6,663 bases of DNA from Caldilineaceae bacterium (GTDB taxonomy: Bacteria > Chloroflexota > Anaerolineae > Caldilineales > Caldilineaceae). Made by a program: the position numbers and the translations under genes. A model generated the notes under the pieces. That model was not told where the DNA came from. It searched no databases and saw only the letters and a program-made list of their open reading frames with translations. The stretch lies in NCBI GenBank assembly GCA_015494005.1, contig WGCB01000369.1, positions 1 through 6,663 on the forward strand. Direction: 5' to 3'. This document shows, one piece after another, positions 1 through 6,444 of the stretch; the first letter of the stretch is position 1, and every line of letters starts with the position of its first letter.

Positions 1-4
1 CTCC

Positions 5-1633
5 TCACTTGGCTCCTGGGCCCCGGACCACCCGGCCGGGCTTGAGGCCAGTGTGGACCCCGTTCTCCAGGACCCGCACGCCGTTCACCCAGACATCCCG
101 CACGCCCACGGAGAGCTGGTGGGGCCTCTCGAAGGTGGCCCGGTCCGCCACGGTCTCGGGATCGAAGATGACCACGTCGGCCAGGAAGCCCCGGCGCAGC
201 TGCCCCCGGTCCCGCAGGCCCAGCCGGTTGGCCGGCGCCGCGCTCATCTTGCGGATGGCGTCCTCCAGGGGGATGAGCTTCTCCTCCCGCACGTACTTGC
301 CCAGGATGCGGGTGAAGGTCCCGTAGGCCCGGGGGTGGTAGGGGCCCAGGGGCTCGGCCCACGCTGGGTCGAAGCCGCCGGCATCCGTGCCCACGGAGAT
401 CCAGGGCTGCTGGAGCTCCAGGCGCAGGTTGTCCTCGTCGATGAGGTAGTAGATGGTGCTGATCACCTGCTCCTCCGAGGCCAGCAGGTCCATGACCGCG
501 TCCACCCAGTCCTGGCCTCGCATCTCGGCGATCTCCGAGAGCCGCTTGCCCACGTACTGCTGGTTCTCCGGCTTGTGGAAGCCGATGGGCATGACCCCGT
601 CCAGCCCGGCCAGCTCCACCATGGGCTCCCAGTCGCCAGAGGGGTTCAGGGCTTCGGCCTTGATCTTGGCCCGCATCTCCGGGTCCCGCATGTTCTCGTA
701 GAGCTTGTCGTCCGCCGCGGCCCAGGGGGGCAGGACCGAGGCCAGTCCGGTGCCGGCCGCGGTGTAGGGGTAGAGGTCCGCGGTGACGTCCACCCCCTCC
801 TCCCGGGCCTGGTGGATCATCTCGATGACCTTGGAGAGCTTGGGCCAGTTGCGCTTGCCGGCCGCCTTCAGGTGGTAGATCTCCACTGGGACGTTGGCCC
901 GGCGGCCGATCTCGATGGCCTCGCCGATGCCCTCGAAGATGGCGTCGGCCTCGGAGCGGACGTGGGTGATGTAGACGCCGTGGTGCTCGGCCACCACCCG
1001 GGCGATCTCCACCAGCTCGTCGGTGGTGGTGTAGGCGCTGGGCGGGTAGATGAGGGCCATGGAGACGCCCATGGCGCCATCCTCCATGGCCTGGGCCATG
1101 ACCCGGCGCATGGTGGCCATCTCCTCGTCCGTGGGCGGGCCCATGGCCATGCCCTTGGCGTAGCGGCGCAGGGTGCCGCCCCCCAGGAAGGAGCCGATGT
1201 TGGGCGAGACGCCGTGCTCCATCATGGCGTCGAACCAGTCCCGGAAGCGAGTCCAGGTGCGGATCTTCTCCTCCCAGCCAGCCACCTTCTGGTAGAAGAT
1301 GGTGTGCTTCAGGGGCTCGGTGATCTGGCCGCCGAAGGGGGCTGGCGTCCAACCCTCCCCCATGATCTCCGTGGTCACCCCCTGGGTGATCTTGGAGAGG
1401 CTGCGGCCATCGGCCATGAGGGGCAGGATGGAGTGGCTGAGGATGTCGATGAAGCCAGGGCAGACCACCATGCCGGTGGCGTCCACCACGGTGTGGGCCT
1501 GGCTGGGGTCGATGAGGCCCGGTGGGGCCACCGCCTGGATGCGGTCGTCTGCGATGGCCACGTCACCGTAGAACCAGGGATTGCCGCTGCCGTCCACGAC
1601 CTTGCCGCCGCGGATCAGGGTGTCGAAATGCAT
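5..1633 (-). CDS. N-acyl-D-amino-acid deacylase (D-aminoacylase) family amidohydrolase
   Basis: A 542-residue metal-dependent amidohydrolase of the D-aminoacylase/dihydroorotase-like type. The family hydrolyses the amide bond of N-acyl-D-amino acids and related compounds; the substrate here is unknown. Landmarks: N-terminal beta-sandwich start (LIRGGKVVDGSG, 6-17), PGFIDILSHS (59-68), QGVTTE (84-89), YITHVRSE (221-228; H224), EIYHLKAAG (251-259; H254), TADLYPY (284-290), GTDAGG (415-420; D417, the expected catalytic Asp), SAAPANRLGL (464-473) and the closing strand GFLADVVIFDP (482-492). H224, H254 and D417 match the family's metal/catalytic positions. The usual HTH reads L65-S66-H67, and the usual GNCG cysteine is missing (GEGW, 92-95). 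The start is the ATG at 1633, because GAGGA (1641-1645) lies 7 nt upstream and the next residues match the family. The frame stays open to a TTG at 1714, but that extension looks unlike protein and has no ribosome binding site. No signal peptide is seen, so it is probably cytoplasmic. It is the last gene of the unit, 105 bp after the peptidase. Confidence 0.9.
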   Translation of the reverse strand: MHFDTLIRGGKVVDGSGNPWFYGDVAIADDRIQAVAPPGLIDPSQAHTVVDATGMVVCPGFIDILSHSILPLMADGRSLSKITQGVTTEIMGEGWTPAPFGGQITEPLKHTIFYQKVAGWEEKIRTWTRFRDWFDAMMEHGVSPNIGSFLGGGTLRRYAKGMAMGPPTDEEMATMRRVMAQAMEDGAMGVSMALIYPPSAYTTTDELVEIARVVAEHHGVYITHVRSEADAIFEGIGEAIEIGRRANVPVEIYHLKAAGKRNWPKLSKVIEMIHQAREEGVDVTADLYPYTAAGTGLASVLPPWAAADDKLYENMRDPEMRAKIKAEALNPSGDWEPMVELAGLDGVMPIGFHKPENQQYVGKRLSEIAEMRGQDWVDAVMDLLASEEQVISTIYYLIDEDNLRLELQQPWISVGTDAGGFDPAWAEPLGPYHPRAYGTFTRILGKYVREEKLIPLEDAIRKMSAAPANRLGLRDRGQLRRGFLADVVIFDPETVADRATFERPHQLSVGVRDVWVNGVRVLENGVHTGLKPGRVVRGPGAK

Positions 1634-1640
1634 GGTCCGT

Positions 1641-1645
1641 TCCTC
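1641..1645 (-). promoter_or_regulatory. Shine-Dalgarno site of the deacylase
   Basis: The minus strand reads GAGGA here, followed by 7 nt and ATG (1631-1633). It is the only good ribosome binding site near the 5' end of this frame. It decides the start in favour of position 1633 over the upstream in-frame ATG at 1690 and TTG at 1714, neither of which has a purine-rich site in front of it. Confidence 0.7.
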
Positions 1646-1669
1646 GTTTGCTGGGGTGTGCGGGGTCGG

Positions 1670-1690
1670 ATGATCACGATGCTTGATCAT
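1670..1690. other. 7-bp inverted repeat upstream of the deacylase
   Basis: ATGATCA (1670-1676) and TGATCAT (1684-1690) are perfect reverse complements separated by 7 nt; each half contains the palindrome TGATCA. The site lies 37-57 nt upstream of the deacylase ATG in the 105-bp spacer after the MlrC-family gene. The symmetry would suit a small operator or an RNA hairpin, but with a 7-bp arm it could be chance. No promoter boxes could be recognised near it. Confidence 0.25.
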
Positions 1691-1738
1691 GGATCGATGG
1701 GCGAAAAAGCGCAAATGGCTCAGGGGTGCGGACCCAGG

Positions 1739-3247
1739 TCAGGCGCCCAGGGGCCAGAGGGTGGGGTCCACCTGGCGGTAGGGGAGCTGGTCGAAGCGGG
1801 GATAGAGCGCGCCGGGCGCGGCCACGTAGAGGACGGCCCGGGCGATGGGCCCGTAGCCGGCGTAGAAGTGCTGCATGGACTTGACCACCACCAGGGCCTT
1901 GGCCAGGGGATCGATGCCCACCTGGGTCAGCGCGTCCGGGCTGAAGGACTGGGTGCGATGGCTGTTCACCTGGATCTCCAGGCCGTTGTCCAGGCGCAGG
2001 CCCACCGCGTCCCCCATGCGGGAGCGGGCCGTCCGAGGTGGCTTGCCCACGGTCTGCACCGCGTCCGGGGCGATGCCGATGACCGTGGCGGTGAGGTCCA
2101 CGGGGTCGCCGGACATGGGGCCCATCTTGCCACCCAAGCGCAGGGCGAAGCGAGCGCCCACCCCGGCGTTCATGGCCAGCTGGACCACCACCGGGTCCCA
2201 GAAGTTGGCGAAGGCCACATCGTGGACGCCCCGCTCCAGGGCCCGGCGCAGGATGAAGGTGGCGTCGTTGGGCGCGCCGCCTCCCGCGTTGTCCGAGACG
2301 TCCGCCAGGACCACCGGCCCTTCCCCGGGCTGCGCGGCCAGGTCCAGGGCCTGGTCCAGGGCCTCGTCGATGGTGAGGTAGGCCGGCTGGACCTCCTCCT
2401 TGATGGCGTCGATGCGGCGGCAGAGCTCCTGGGCCAGGCGGGCCCCCTCCTCTGGCCGGTCGTCGGTGACCACCAGGGCCCGGGTGCCCATGTCGGGCAC
2501 GTCGCCCCAGGGGAAGCCGTGGCCCAGGGAGACGGAGAGGACGCCCTCCTGCTGCTCCATGCGCTGCATGGCGTCCACGAAGGAGCGCATGGGCTCCCGG
2601 GAGGTGTGGAAGACGCCGATGAGGCGGCAGTCCTGGAGGCTCATCACCGGCTTCACTCGGCCGGCCAGCTGGTCGGCGACGATGGTGAAGAGCTCCTCGG
2701 CCCGCTCCGCGAAGTCGGTGTGGGGGTACTCCTTGAAGGTGATGAGCACGTCCGCGCTGGCCACCATCTTCTGGGTCAGGTGGCAGTGAAGGTCCAGCTC
2801 CGCGCCGATGGGCACGTCTGGCCCCACCAGGGCCCGGATCCGGGCCAGGAGATCCCCTTCGCCGTCCGCGCAGTCCACATCGCCCTGCTCTTCTGGCGGC
2901 AGGTCGTAGCCCTCGATGACCATGGCCCCGTGCAGGCTGAGGAGCACCACGTCCACGGGCATGGCGGCTTGCAGATCCGCCAGGATCTCGTCCCGGAGCT
3001 GTTCGTAGACCCGGCGCAGGGTGACGCCGCTGGGCATGGCGAAGGTGCAGAGGCTCTCCACCACGTCCCATCCCCGGGCCTCGGCCATCTGTCGCCAGGT
3101 GATCAGGGGCACCGCGAAGATGAAGGGATCTGGCCCATGGTCCCCGCCCCGGGTCATGTAGGTGGCCTGGAAATCCTGGTAGCTGGTGACGAAGGGAGAG
3201 AAGGTGTTGGTCTCTGTGCCCAGGCTGGCGATGAAGAGCTTGGTCAT
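1739..3247 (-). CDS. MlrC-family (M81) metallopeptidase
   Basis: A 502-residue member of the M81/MlrC family, close to the family's usual length of about 500. The namesake MlrC is a zinc enzyme that cleaves linearised microcystin and its tetrapeptide; most relatives have no known substrate. The N-terminal MlrC domain contains TETNTFSP (11-18), LSLHGAM (103-109), the metal-binding D-x-H in ELDLHCH (150-156; D152, H154, H156) and FKEYPHTD (171-178; H176). The C-terminal domain carries DVSDNAGGGAPNDAT (316-330), LGGK (371-374) and KSMQHFYAGYGPIA (456-469). All are well kept, so the protein looks intact and active. The ATG at 3247 is preceded by GGAG at 8 nt, and the first residues (MTKLFIASLG) are the typical family start with no signal peptide, so it should be cytoplasmic. 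It sits between the serine hydrolase (184-bp spacer) and the deacylase (105-bp spacer). A role in hydrolysing an imported peptide or peptide-like amide is inferred from family and context. Confidence 0.92.
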   Translation of the reverse strand: MTKLFIASLGTETNTFSPFVTSYQDFQATYMTRGGDHGPDPFIFAVPLITWRQMAEARGWDVVESLCTFAMPSGVTLRRVYEQLRDEILADLQAAMPVDVVLLSLHGAMVIEGYDLPPEEQGDVDCADGEGDLLARIRALVGPDVPIGAELDLHCHLTQKMVASADVLITFKEYPHTDFAERAEELFTIVADQLAGRVKPVMSLQDCRLIGVFHTSREPMRSFVDAMQRMEQQEGVLSVSLGHGFPWGDVPDMGTRALVVTDDRPEEGARLAQELCRRIDAIKEEVQPAYLTIDEALDQALDLAAQPGEGPVVLADVSDNAGGGAPNDATFILRRALERGVHDVAFANFWDPVVVQLAMNAGVGARFALRLGGKMGPMSGDPVDLTATVIGIAPDAVQTVGKPPRTARSRMGDAVGLRLDNGLEIQVNSHRTQSFSPDALTQVGIDPLAKALVVVKSMQHFYAGYGPIARAVLYVAAPGALYPRFDQLPYRQVDPTLWPLGA

Positions 3248-3431
3248 GGATGGGGCTCCAAAAAGATTGAAGATTGAAGATCAAAGACTGAAGACTGAAG
3301 ATTGGGTGGGGGAGATTGGAGACTAGAGAGTGGGAGAGTATGGTGGGCAGTGGCGAAGCCGACCCATCCTTACTCTCCAATCGCTTACTCTCTCACTTCC
3401 CCACCATCGTTCCCGCGCGCCTACTCGTTAC
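3248..3431. other. 184-bp spacer between serine hydrolase and MlrC-family gene
   Basis: No gene, no RNA and no convincing promoter or terminator was seen. The right part of the plus-strand spacer is pyrimidine-rich, with units such as TTACTCT (3370-3376), CCAATCG (3377-3383) and CTTACTC (3384-3390). These are roughly the inverted counterpart of the purine-rich units at 3305-3345: for example, ATGGTGGG near 3340 and CCCACCAT near 3400 are reverse complements. The spacer is therefore made mostly of low-complexity 7-8-base words in two opposed orientations and could fold in the transcript. Confidence 0.6.
3263..3304. repeat. Heptanucleotide tandem repeat array (AAGATTG type)
   Basis: Six uninterrupted 7-base units on the plus strand: AAGATTG, AAGATTG, AAGATCA, AAGACTG, AAGACTG, AAGATTG. 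Weaker purine-rich units (AGATTGG, AGACTAG, AGAGTGGG) continue to about 3340. The array fills the mRNA leader of the MlrC-family gene, ending about 15 nt before its ATG, and on the transcript reads CAATCTT repeats. The first 25 bases are identical to 6481-6505 in another spacer. It resembles the short tandemly repeated heptamers known from filamentous cyanobacteria and seen in other GC-rich bacteria. Confidence 0.85.
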
Positions 3432-3448
3432 TCATGACTCCTTACTCA
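3421..3448. repeat. Heptamer array overlapping the 3' end of the serine hydrolase
   Basis: Four 7-base units on the plus strand: CTACTCG, TTACTCA, TGACTCC, TTACTCA. The hydrolase stop codon (3432-3434 on the minus strand) lies inside the second unit, and its last codons (S-K-E-S, with part of the preceding Met codon) are encoded by the repeat. The array has therefore entered the gene's 3' end or supplied its stop. Confidence 0.7.
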
Positions 3449-4343
3449 TTTCATAAACCACTCGCCCGATCTTCCCGAAGGCGCTGTCGATGGCCAGAAC
3501 CCGAGCCCACGCCGCCTCGGGATCGTCGGCCACGGCCTCGTCGTCCCAGCGGCAGAAGACGGTGACCGCGATGTGGTCCTGGGGGCCGGCGTAGATGATG
3601 CCGCTGTCGTTGCGCAGGCCGGGGAGGGTGCCGGTCTTGTGGGCGCAGGGGGTGCCCGGCGGCAGGAAGCGAGGCAGGCGGTCGTTGAGCTGCTGCTTGA
3701 GGAGGATGTCCAGCATGGCGTCGCAGGCCTCCCGGTCCACAGCCTGGCCCTCCCAGATCAGGGCCAGCAGCCGGGTGAGGGCCCGGGGCGTGCCCACGTT
3801 GTTGTCCGGTCCCAGGCTGTAGGCCCGACCGTCCCGCTTCGGGCGCATTTTGGCCGCCTCCAGCAGGTCCTGGGCGGGGTCGCTGGAGGGGAGCAGATCG
3901 TCGAAGAGCTCCCGCACAGTAGCGGGCACGTGGATCTCCTCCAGGCCCAGCTCGTGCATGGTGCGGGTGACGCTGCCTGGCTCCAGCCGGTGCATGACCA
4001 TGTCTGTGGCCGTGTTGTCGCTGATGATGATCATGAGGGTGAGCAGGTCCCGGAGGGTGGGCTGCAGGCCGTCGTCGAAGAAGAGGAGCACGCCGCTGGG
4101 CAGGTTCTTCTCCGCCACGGTGAGGGTGTAGCGCTGGTCCAGGTCCAGGCGCCCGGCCCGGACCTGGCGGAAGGCCTCCACCAGGACGGGGATCTTGAAG
4201 ACGCTGGCCAGGGGGAAGACCCGATCCCCGTGGATGTGGAGCTCCTCCCCGGTCTCCAGATGGCGGAGGGCCAGGCCCATCTCCCCGCCGCTCTCCGCGA
4301 TGATGGCCGCGAATTCCTCCTGCAGGCCAGGGTGCAGTGACAT
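3432..4343 (-). CDS. Serine hydrolase, class A beta-lactamase fold, no signal peptide
   Basis: A 303-residue protein with the three active-site motifs of penicillin-recognising serine enzymes in order: S-V-F-K (47-50; nucleophile S47, K50), S-D-N (108-110) and K-T-G (236-238). NVGTPRALTRLLALI (182-196) matches the helix after the omega loop in class A enzymes. The class A omega-loop motif ExxLN, whose Glu drives beta-lactam deacylation, is absent; the nearest candidate is E145 in REL (144-146). A segment of about 30 residues (150-180) precedes the TPRAL helix. The N-terminus (MSLHPGLQEEF) is not a signal peptide, unusual for a beta-lactamase, so a cytoplasmic peptidase, amidase or esterase is more likely than drug resistance. 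The ATG at 4343 has AAAGG about 8 nt upstream. The gene lies between the importer permeases and two intracellular hydrolases, suggesting it acts on the imported substrate. The last four residues are encoded by a heptamer repeat. Confidence 0.88.
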   Translation of the reverse strand: MSLHPGLQEEFAAIIAESGGEMGLALRHLETGEELHIHGDRVFPLASVFKIPVLVEAFRQVRAGRLDLDQRYTLTVAEKNLPSGVLLFFDDGLQPTLRDLLTLMIIISDNTATDMVMHRLEPGSVTRTMHELGLEEIHVPATVRELFDDLLPSSDPAQDLLEAAKMRPKRDGRAYSLGPDNNVGTPRALTRLLALIWEGQAVDREACDAMLDILLKQQLNDRLPRFLPPGTPCAHKTGTLPGLRNDSGIIYAGPQDHIAVTVFCRWDDEAVADDPEAAWARVLAIDSAFGKIGRVVYEMSKES

Positions 4344-4395
4344 AGAGGGCGCCTTTCTGTGGAGTGCTCGGCGTTCAAAGAAGTTGGGAGATCAA

Positions 4396-4437
4396 GAGAT
4401 TGGGAGGCTCGGACTGACCACCCAATCTCCCAATCTC
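4396..4437. other. 11-bp perfect inverted repeat, possible intercistronic hairpin
   Basis: GAGATTGGGAG (4396-4406) is the exact reverse complement of CTCCCAATCTC (4427-4437), with 20 nt between. A second pairing is possible between TTGGGAGAT (4384-4392) and ATCTCCCAA (4425-4433). On the transcript this forms a stem between dppC-like and hydrolase reading frames. No T-tract follows on the minus strand, so it does not look like a classical terminator; mRNA stabilisation or partial attenuation is possible. Confidence 0.5.
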
Positions 4438-4459
4438 CCGATCTCCAATCTCCCAGTCT
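4421..4459. repeat. Octamer/heptamer tandem repeat array (CCCAATCT type)
   Basis: Five consecutive units on the plus strand: CCCAATCT, CCCAATCT, CCCGATCT, CCAATCT, CCCAGTCT. The period is 8, with one 7-base unit. The reverse complement (AGATTGGG) is the same word seen at the edges of the other two spacer arrays, so this belongs to the same repeat family in opposite orientation. It lies in the spacer upstream of the serine hydrolase. Confidence 0.8.
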
Positions 4460-4501
4460 CGCAACTCAACCTCCAGCCACCGAACGATCTGCTCGCCGTC
4501 C

Positions 4502-5407
4502 CTAGGACTCCCGCTGCCGGGGATCCAGCGCGTCCCGCAGGCCGTCGCCGATGAAGTTGAAGGCCAGCACGGTGATGACGATCATCAGGCCGGGGAAGAA
4601 GGCGATGTGGGGGAAGCGCAGGATGAAGGCCCGGCCGTCGGCCAGGGTGGTGCCCCAGGAGGGGTTGGGCGGGCGGATCCCCAGGCCCAGGAAGGAGAGG
4701 GCCGACTCCAGGATGATGATGCCGCCGATCCCCAGGCTGGCCAGGACGATCACCGGCCCCATGACGTTGGGCAGCAGGTGCCGCCAGATGATGCGCCAGT
4801 TGCTCACGCCGGAGGCCCGGGCCGCGATGACGAAGTCCTGCTGCTTCAGGCTCATGACATCGGCCCGCACCACCCGAGCGAAACGAGCCCAGCCGGTGAA
4901 GCCGATGACCACGATGGTGGTCACCAGGCTGGGGCCCAGGACCGCGGCCAGGACGATGAGCAGGGCGATGATGGGGAAGGCCATGAGGGTGTCGATGACC
5001 CGGGAGATGAAGGTGTCCACCCAGCCGCCGAAGAAGCCAGCCACCGCACCGATGAGCACCCCTATGGTGACGGCGATGCCCGTGGCCACCAGTCCCACCA
5101 GCAGGGCCACCCGGGAGCCGTAGATCACCCGGCTGAGGAGATCCCGGCCCAGGTGATCGAAGCCGAAGGGATGCTCCGGCGAGGGGCCCACGCCCCGCAT
5201 GCCCCGGAAGATGTCCTCCACCGGGTCGTAGGGGGCGATGACCGGCGCGAAGATGGCCATGAGCACCAGCAGGGCGACCATGACCAATCCCAAAAGGGCC
5301 ACCTTGTTGGCGCTGAACCGCCGCCAGGACTGCTCCCACTCGGAGCGGTGGCCCGGATCCTGGATGATCTGGGCGGGTGCAGTTGAGGTTGCCGTGGTGG
5401 TTGACAT
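4502..5407 (-). CDS. Peptide ABC importer permease, DppC/OppC-like
   Basis: A 301-residue inner-membrane subunit of a dipeptide/oligopeptide/nickel-type ABC importer; it pairs with the DppB-like subunit to form the channel. Layout: cytoplasmic N-terminus, OppC-type first helix (about 36-58), the hallmark FGFDHLGRDLLSRVIYGSR (81-99), further membrane segments near 99-125, 140-180 and 217-240, the EAA loop that contacts the ATPases (AARASG 195-200 with LP at 212-213), the DppC signature LGLGIRPPNPSWG (240-252) and a last helix near 268-288. Length and order are normal for the family, and nothing is missing. The ATG at 5407 has GAGG 7 nt upstream. It follows the DppB-like gene by 75 bp. Substrate cannot be read from a permease; the peptidases downstream make a peptide or N-acyl-amino acid likely. 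The ATPase genes are not next to it, so they lie outside the window. Confidence 0.95.
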   Translation of the reverse strand: MSTTTATSTAPAQIIQDPGHRSEWEQSWRRFSANKVALLGLVMVALLVLMAIFAPVIAPYDPVEDIFRGMRGVGPSPEHPFGFDHLGRDLLSRVIYGSRVALLVGLVATGIAVTIGVLIGAVAGFFGGWVDTFISRVIDTLMAFPIIALLIVLAAVLGPSLVTTIVVIGFTGWARFARVVRADVMSLKQQDFVIAARASGVSNWRIIWRHLLPNVMGPVIVLASLGIGGIIILESALSFLGLGIRPPNPSWGTTLADGRAFILRFPHIAFFPGLMIVITVLAFNFIGDGLRDALDPRQRES

Positions 5408-5482
5408 CGAAGGTCCTCGAAATGGGTCTCGGTGACTCTCGGAGAGACGGTGTCGCGATGGGCTGCAGGGAGGCCAGTCGGG

Positions 5483-6385
5483 CTATTGGATCCGGATGCG
5501 CGGGTCGACGAAGGCGTAGGCCAGGTCCGTGAGCAGGTTGGCCACCACCACCAGCACCGCCAGGACCACCACCAGGGACTGGACCACCTGGTAGTCCAGG
5601 CGGAAAACCGAGTCGGTGAAGAGGCGTCCGATGCCCGGGATGGCGAAGATGGTCTCCACGATGATGGTGCCGCTGAGGATGAAGGCGATGCGGAAGCCGA
5701 TGACCGTCACCACTGGGAGGAGGGCGTTGCGCACCGCATGGCGCAGGAGCACCACGTGGTTGGCCAGGCCCTTGGCCCGAGCCGTGCGCACGTAGTCCTG
5801 GTTCAGCACCTCGATGGTGGAGGCCCGCATGACCCGGGTGATGACCGCGGTCTGCTCGGTGGAGAGCACGATGATGGGCAGGATGTAGCCCTGCCAGGAG
5901 CGCAGGCCGAAGGGTGGGATGCGTCCGATGAGGGGCAGCTCCCCGAACCAGCGGGGCACGTAGAGGGCGAAGAGCACGATGAGCATGAGGCCCAGCCAGA
6001 AATTGGGCAGGGCGACGCCCAGGGTGGAGCCCACCGCGGTGGAGTAGTCGAAGAGGGAGTTGCGTTTCACGCCGGCCCAGATGCCGGCAGGGATGGCGAA
6101 GAGCAAGGCCAATCCCAGGGAGATGACGTTGAGGATGGCGGTCACCGGGATGGCCTCGAAGATCATCTGGCGCACGGGCACCCCGGTCCGGATCAGGGAG
6201 TCACCGAAGTCGCCCCGGAGCAGGTTCCAGGCCCAGATGGCGTACTGCTCGTAGTAGGGCCGGTCCAGCCCCCAGCGATGACGGATGGCGTCGATCTGCT
6301 CCTGGGAGATGCGGATCTCTCCCTCGCCCAGGAGCAGGTAGACGGGATCGCCGGGCATCATGCGCATGATGACAAAGGTGGCCAC
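5483..6385 (-). CDS. Peptide ABC importer permease, DppB/OppB-like (5' end uncertain)
   Basis: Membrane subunit of a peptide-type ABC importer. From the GTG at 6385 it has 300 residues: PGDP (11-14), the periplasmic DppB segment with GDFGDS (58-63), membrane segments near 80-104, 120-143, 166-185, 221-241 and 268-291, the EAA loop (TARAKG 201-206, LP at 223-224), ETIFAIPGIGRL (244-255) and the typical ending DLAYAFVDPRIR (287-298). This start is unlikely to be the real one. It has no ribosome binding site and cuts off most of the first membrane helix, which DppB proteins need. The same frame continues upstream with family-like sequence as far as about 6433 but has no ATG, GTG or TTG before the stop at 6452-6454. 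A one-base loss after the ATG at 6444 would explain this. The C-terminal 300 residues are certain; whether the gene is functional as sequenced is not. It is followed 75 bp later by the DppC-like gene. Confidence 0.9.
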   Translation of the reverse strand: MATFVIMRMMPGDPVYLLLGEGEIRISQEQIDAIRHRWGLDRPYYEQYAIWAWNLLRGDFGDSLIRTGVPVRQMIFEAIPVTAILNVISLGLALLFAIPAGIWAGVKRNSLFDYSTAVGSTLGVALPNFWLGLMLIVLFALYVPRWFGELPLIGRIPPFGLRSWQGYILPIIVLSTEQTAVITRVMRASTIEVLNQDYVRTARAKGLANHVVLLRHAVRNALLPVVTVIGFRIAFILSGTIIVETIFAIPGIGRLFTDSVFRLDYQVVQSLVVVLAVLVVVANLLTDLAYAFVDPRIRIQ

Positions 6386-6444
6386 GCTGATGAGCCAGAT
6401 GACCAGTGCGCCCTGTAGGAGACGTCGTGTGATGTTGGGAGCAT
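6386..6444 (-). other. Missing N-terminus of the DppB-like permease, apparently frameshifted
   Basis: Read in the permease frame, 6386-6433 encodes ITRRLLQGALVIWLIS, which joins directly to VATFVIMRMMPGDP. This is the usual DppB first helix preceded by basic residues. Before it come only N, P, A, H, S, S and a stop at 6452-6454, with no standard start codon. An ATG at 6442-6444 lies in another frame; the strand reads ATGCTCCCAACATC. One additional C in the CCC run would give M-L-P-N-I-T-R-R and restore a normal DppB start. No clear Shine-Dalgarno precedes this ATG (CTTGTAATCTTCCC). A sequencing error, a real frameshift or a non-standard start (for example CTG at 6406) are all possible. Confidence 0.6.

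Larger units (their letters stand above)
4344..4501. other. 158-bp spacer between DppC-like permease and serine hydrolase
   Basis: No ORF of interest, RNA gene, promoter or uridine-tailed terminator could be recognised. The central part (4381-4460) is built of short repeats, purine-rich on the left and pyrimidine-rich on the right on the plus strand; these are described as separate entries. It belongs to the transcript leader of the serine hydrolase. Confidence 0.6.

Noticed and set aside
1634..1714. N-terminal extension of the deacylase to TTG 1714 or ATG 1690
   Set aside because: Neither start has a Shine-Dalgarno sequence and the added residues do not resemble the family, whereas ATG 1633 has GAGGA at 7 nt and begins with family sequence.
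53..3277. A very long open frame (over 1000 codons) on the plus strand, opposite the deacylase and MlrC-family genes
   Set aside because: It runs antisense to two well-recognised genes. The translation is dominated by G, H, V, A, D and L in a repetitive way with no recognisable motif, as expected for the complement of GC-rich coding sequence. It also crosses an intergenic spacer.
1674..3380. Minus-strand frame of over 560 codons overlapping the MlrC-family gene in another phase
   Set aside because: The translation is dominated by G, R, A, P and H, typical of an off-frame reading of GC-rich DNA. The MlrC-family frame has the family motifs and a ribosome binding site.
3248..3431. An internal promoter in front of the MlrC-family gene
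   Set aside because: Sequences such as CATACTCT on the minus strand loosely resemble a -10 box, but no matching -35 box at proper spacing was found and the region is low-complexity repeat.
3432..4343. The serine hydrolase as an antibiotic-resistance beta-lactamase
   Set aside because: It has no signal peptide and no ExxLN motif, and it lies in a catabolic operon. The fold motifs alone do not show beta-lactam hydrolysis.
5432..6418. Plus-strand open frame of over 300 codons opposite the DppB-like permease
   Set aside because: It is antisense to a clear permease and encodes a sequence rich in G, D, E, H and Q without domain features. The same applies to the plus-strand frames opposite the hydrolase (3573-4340) and the DppC-like gene (4607-5386).
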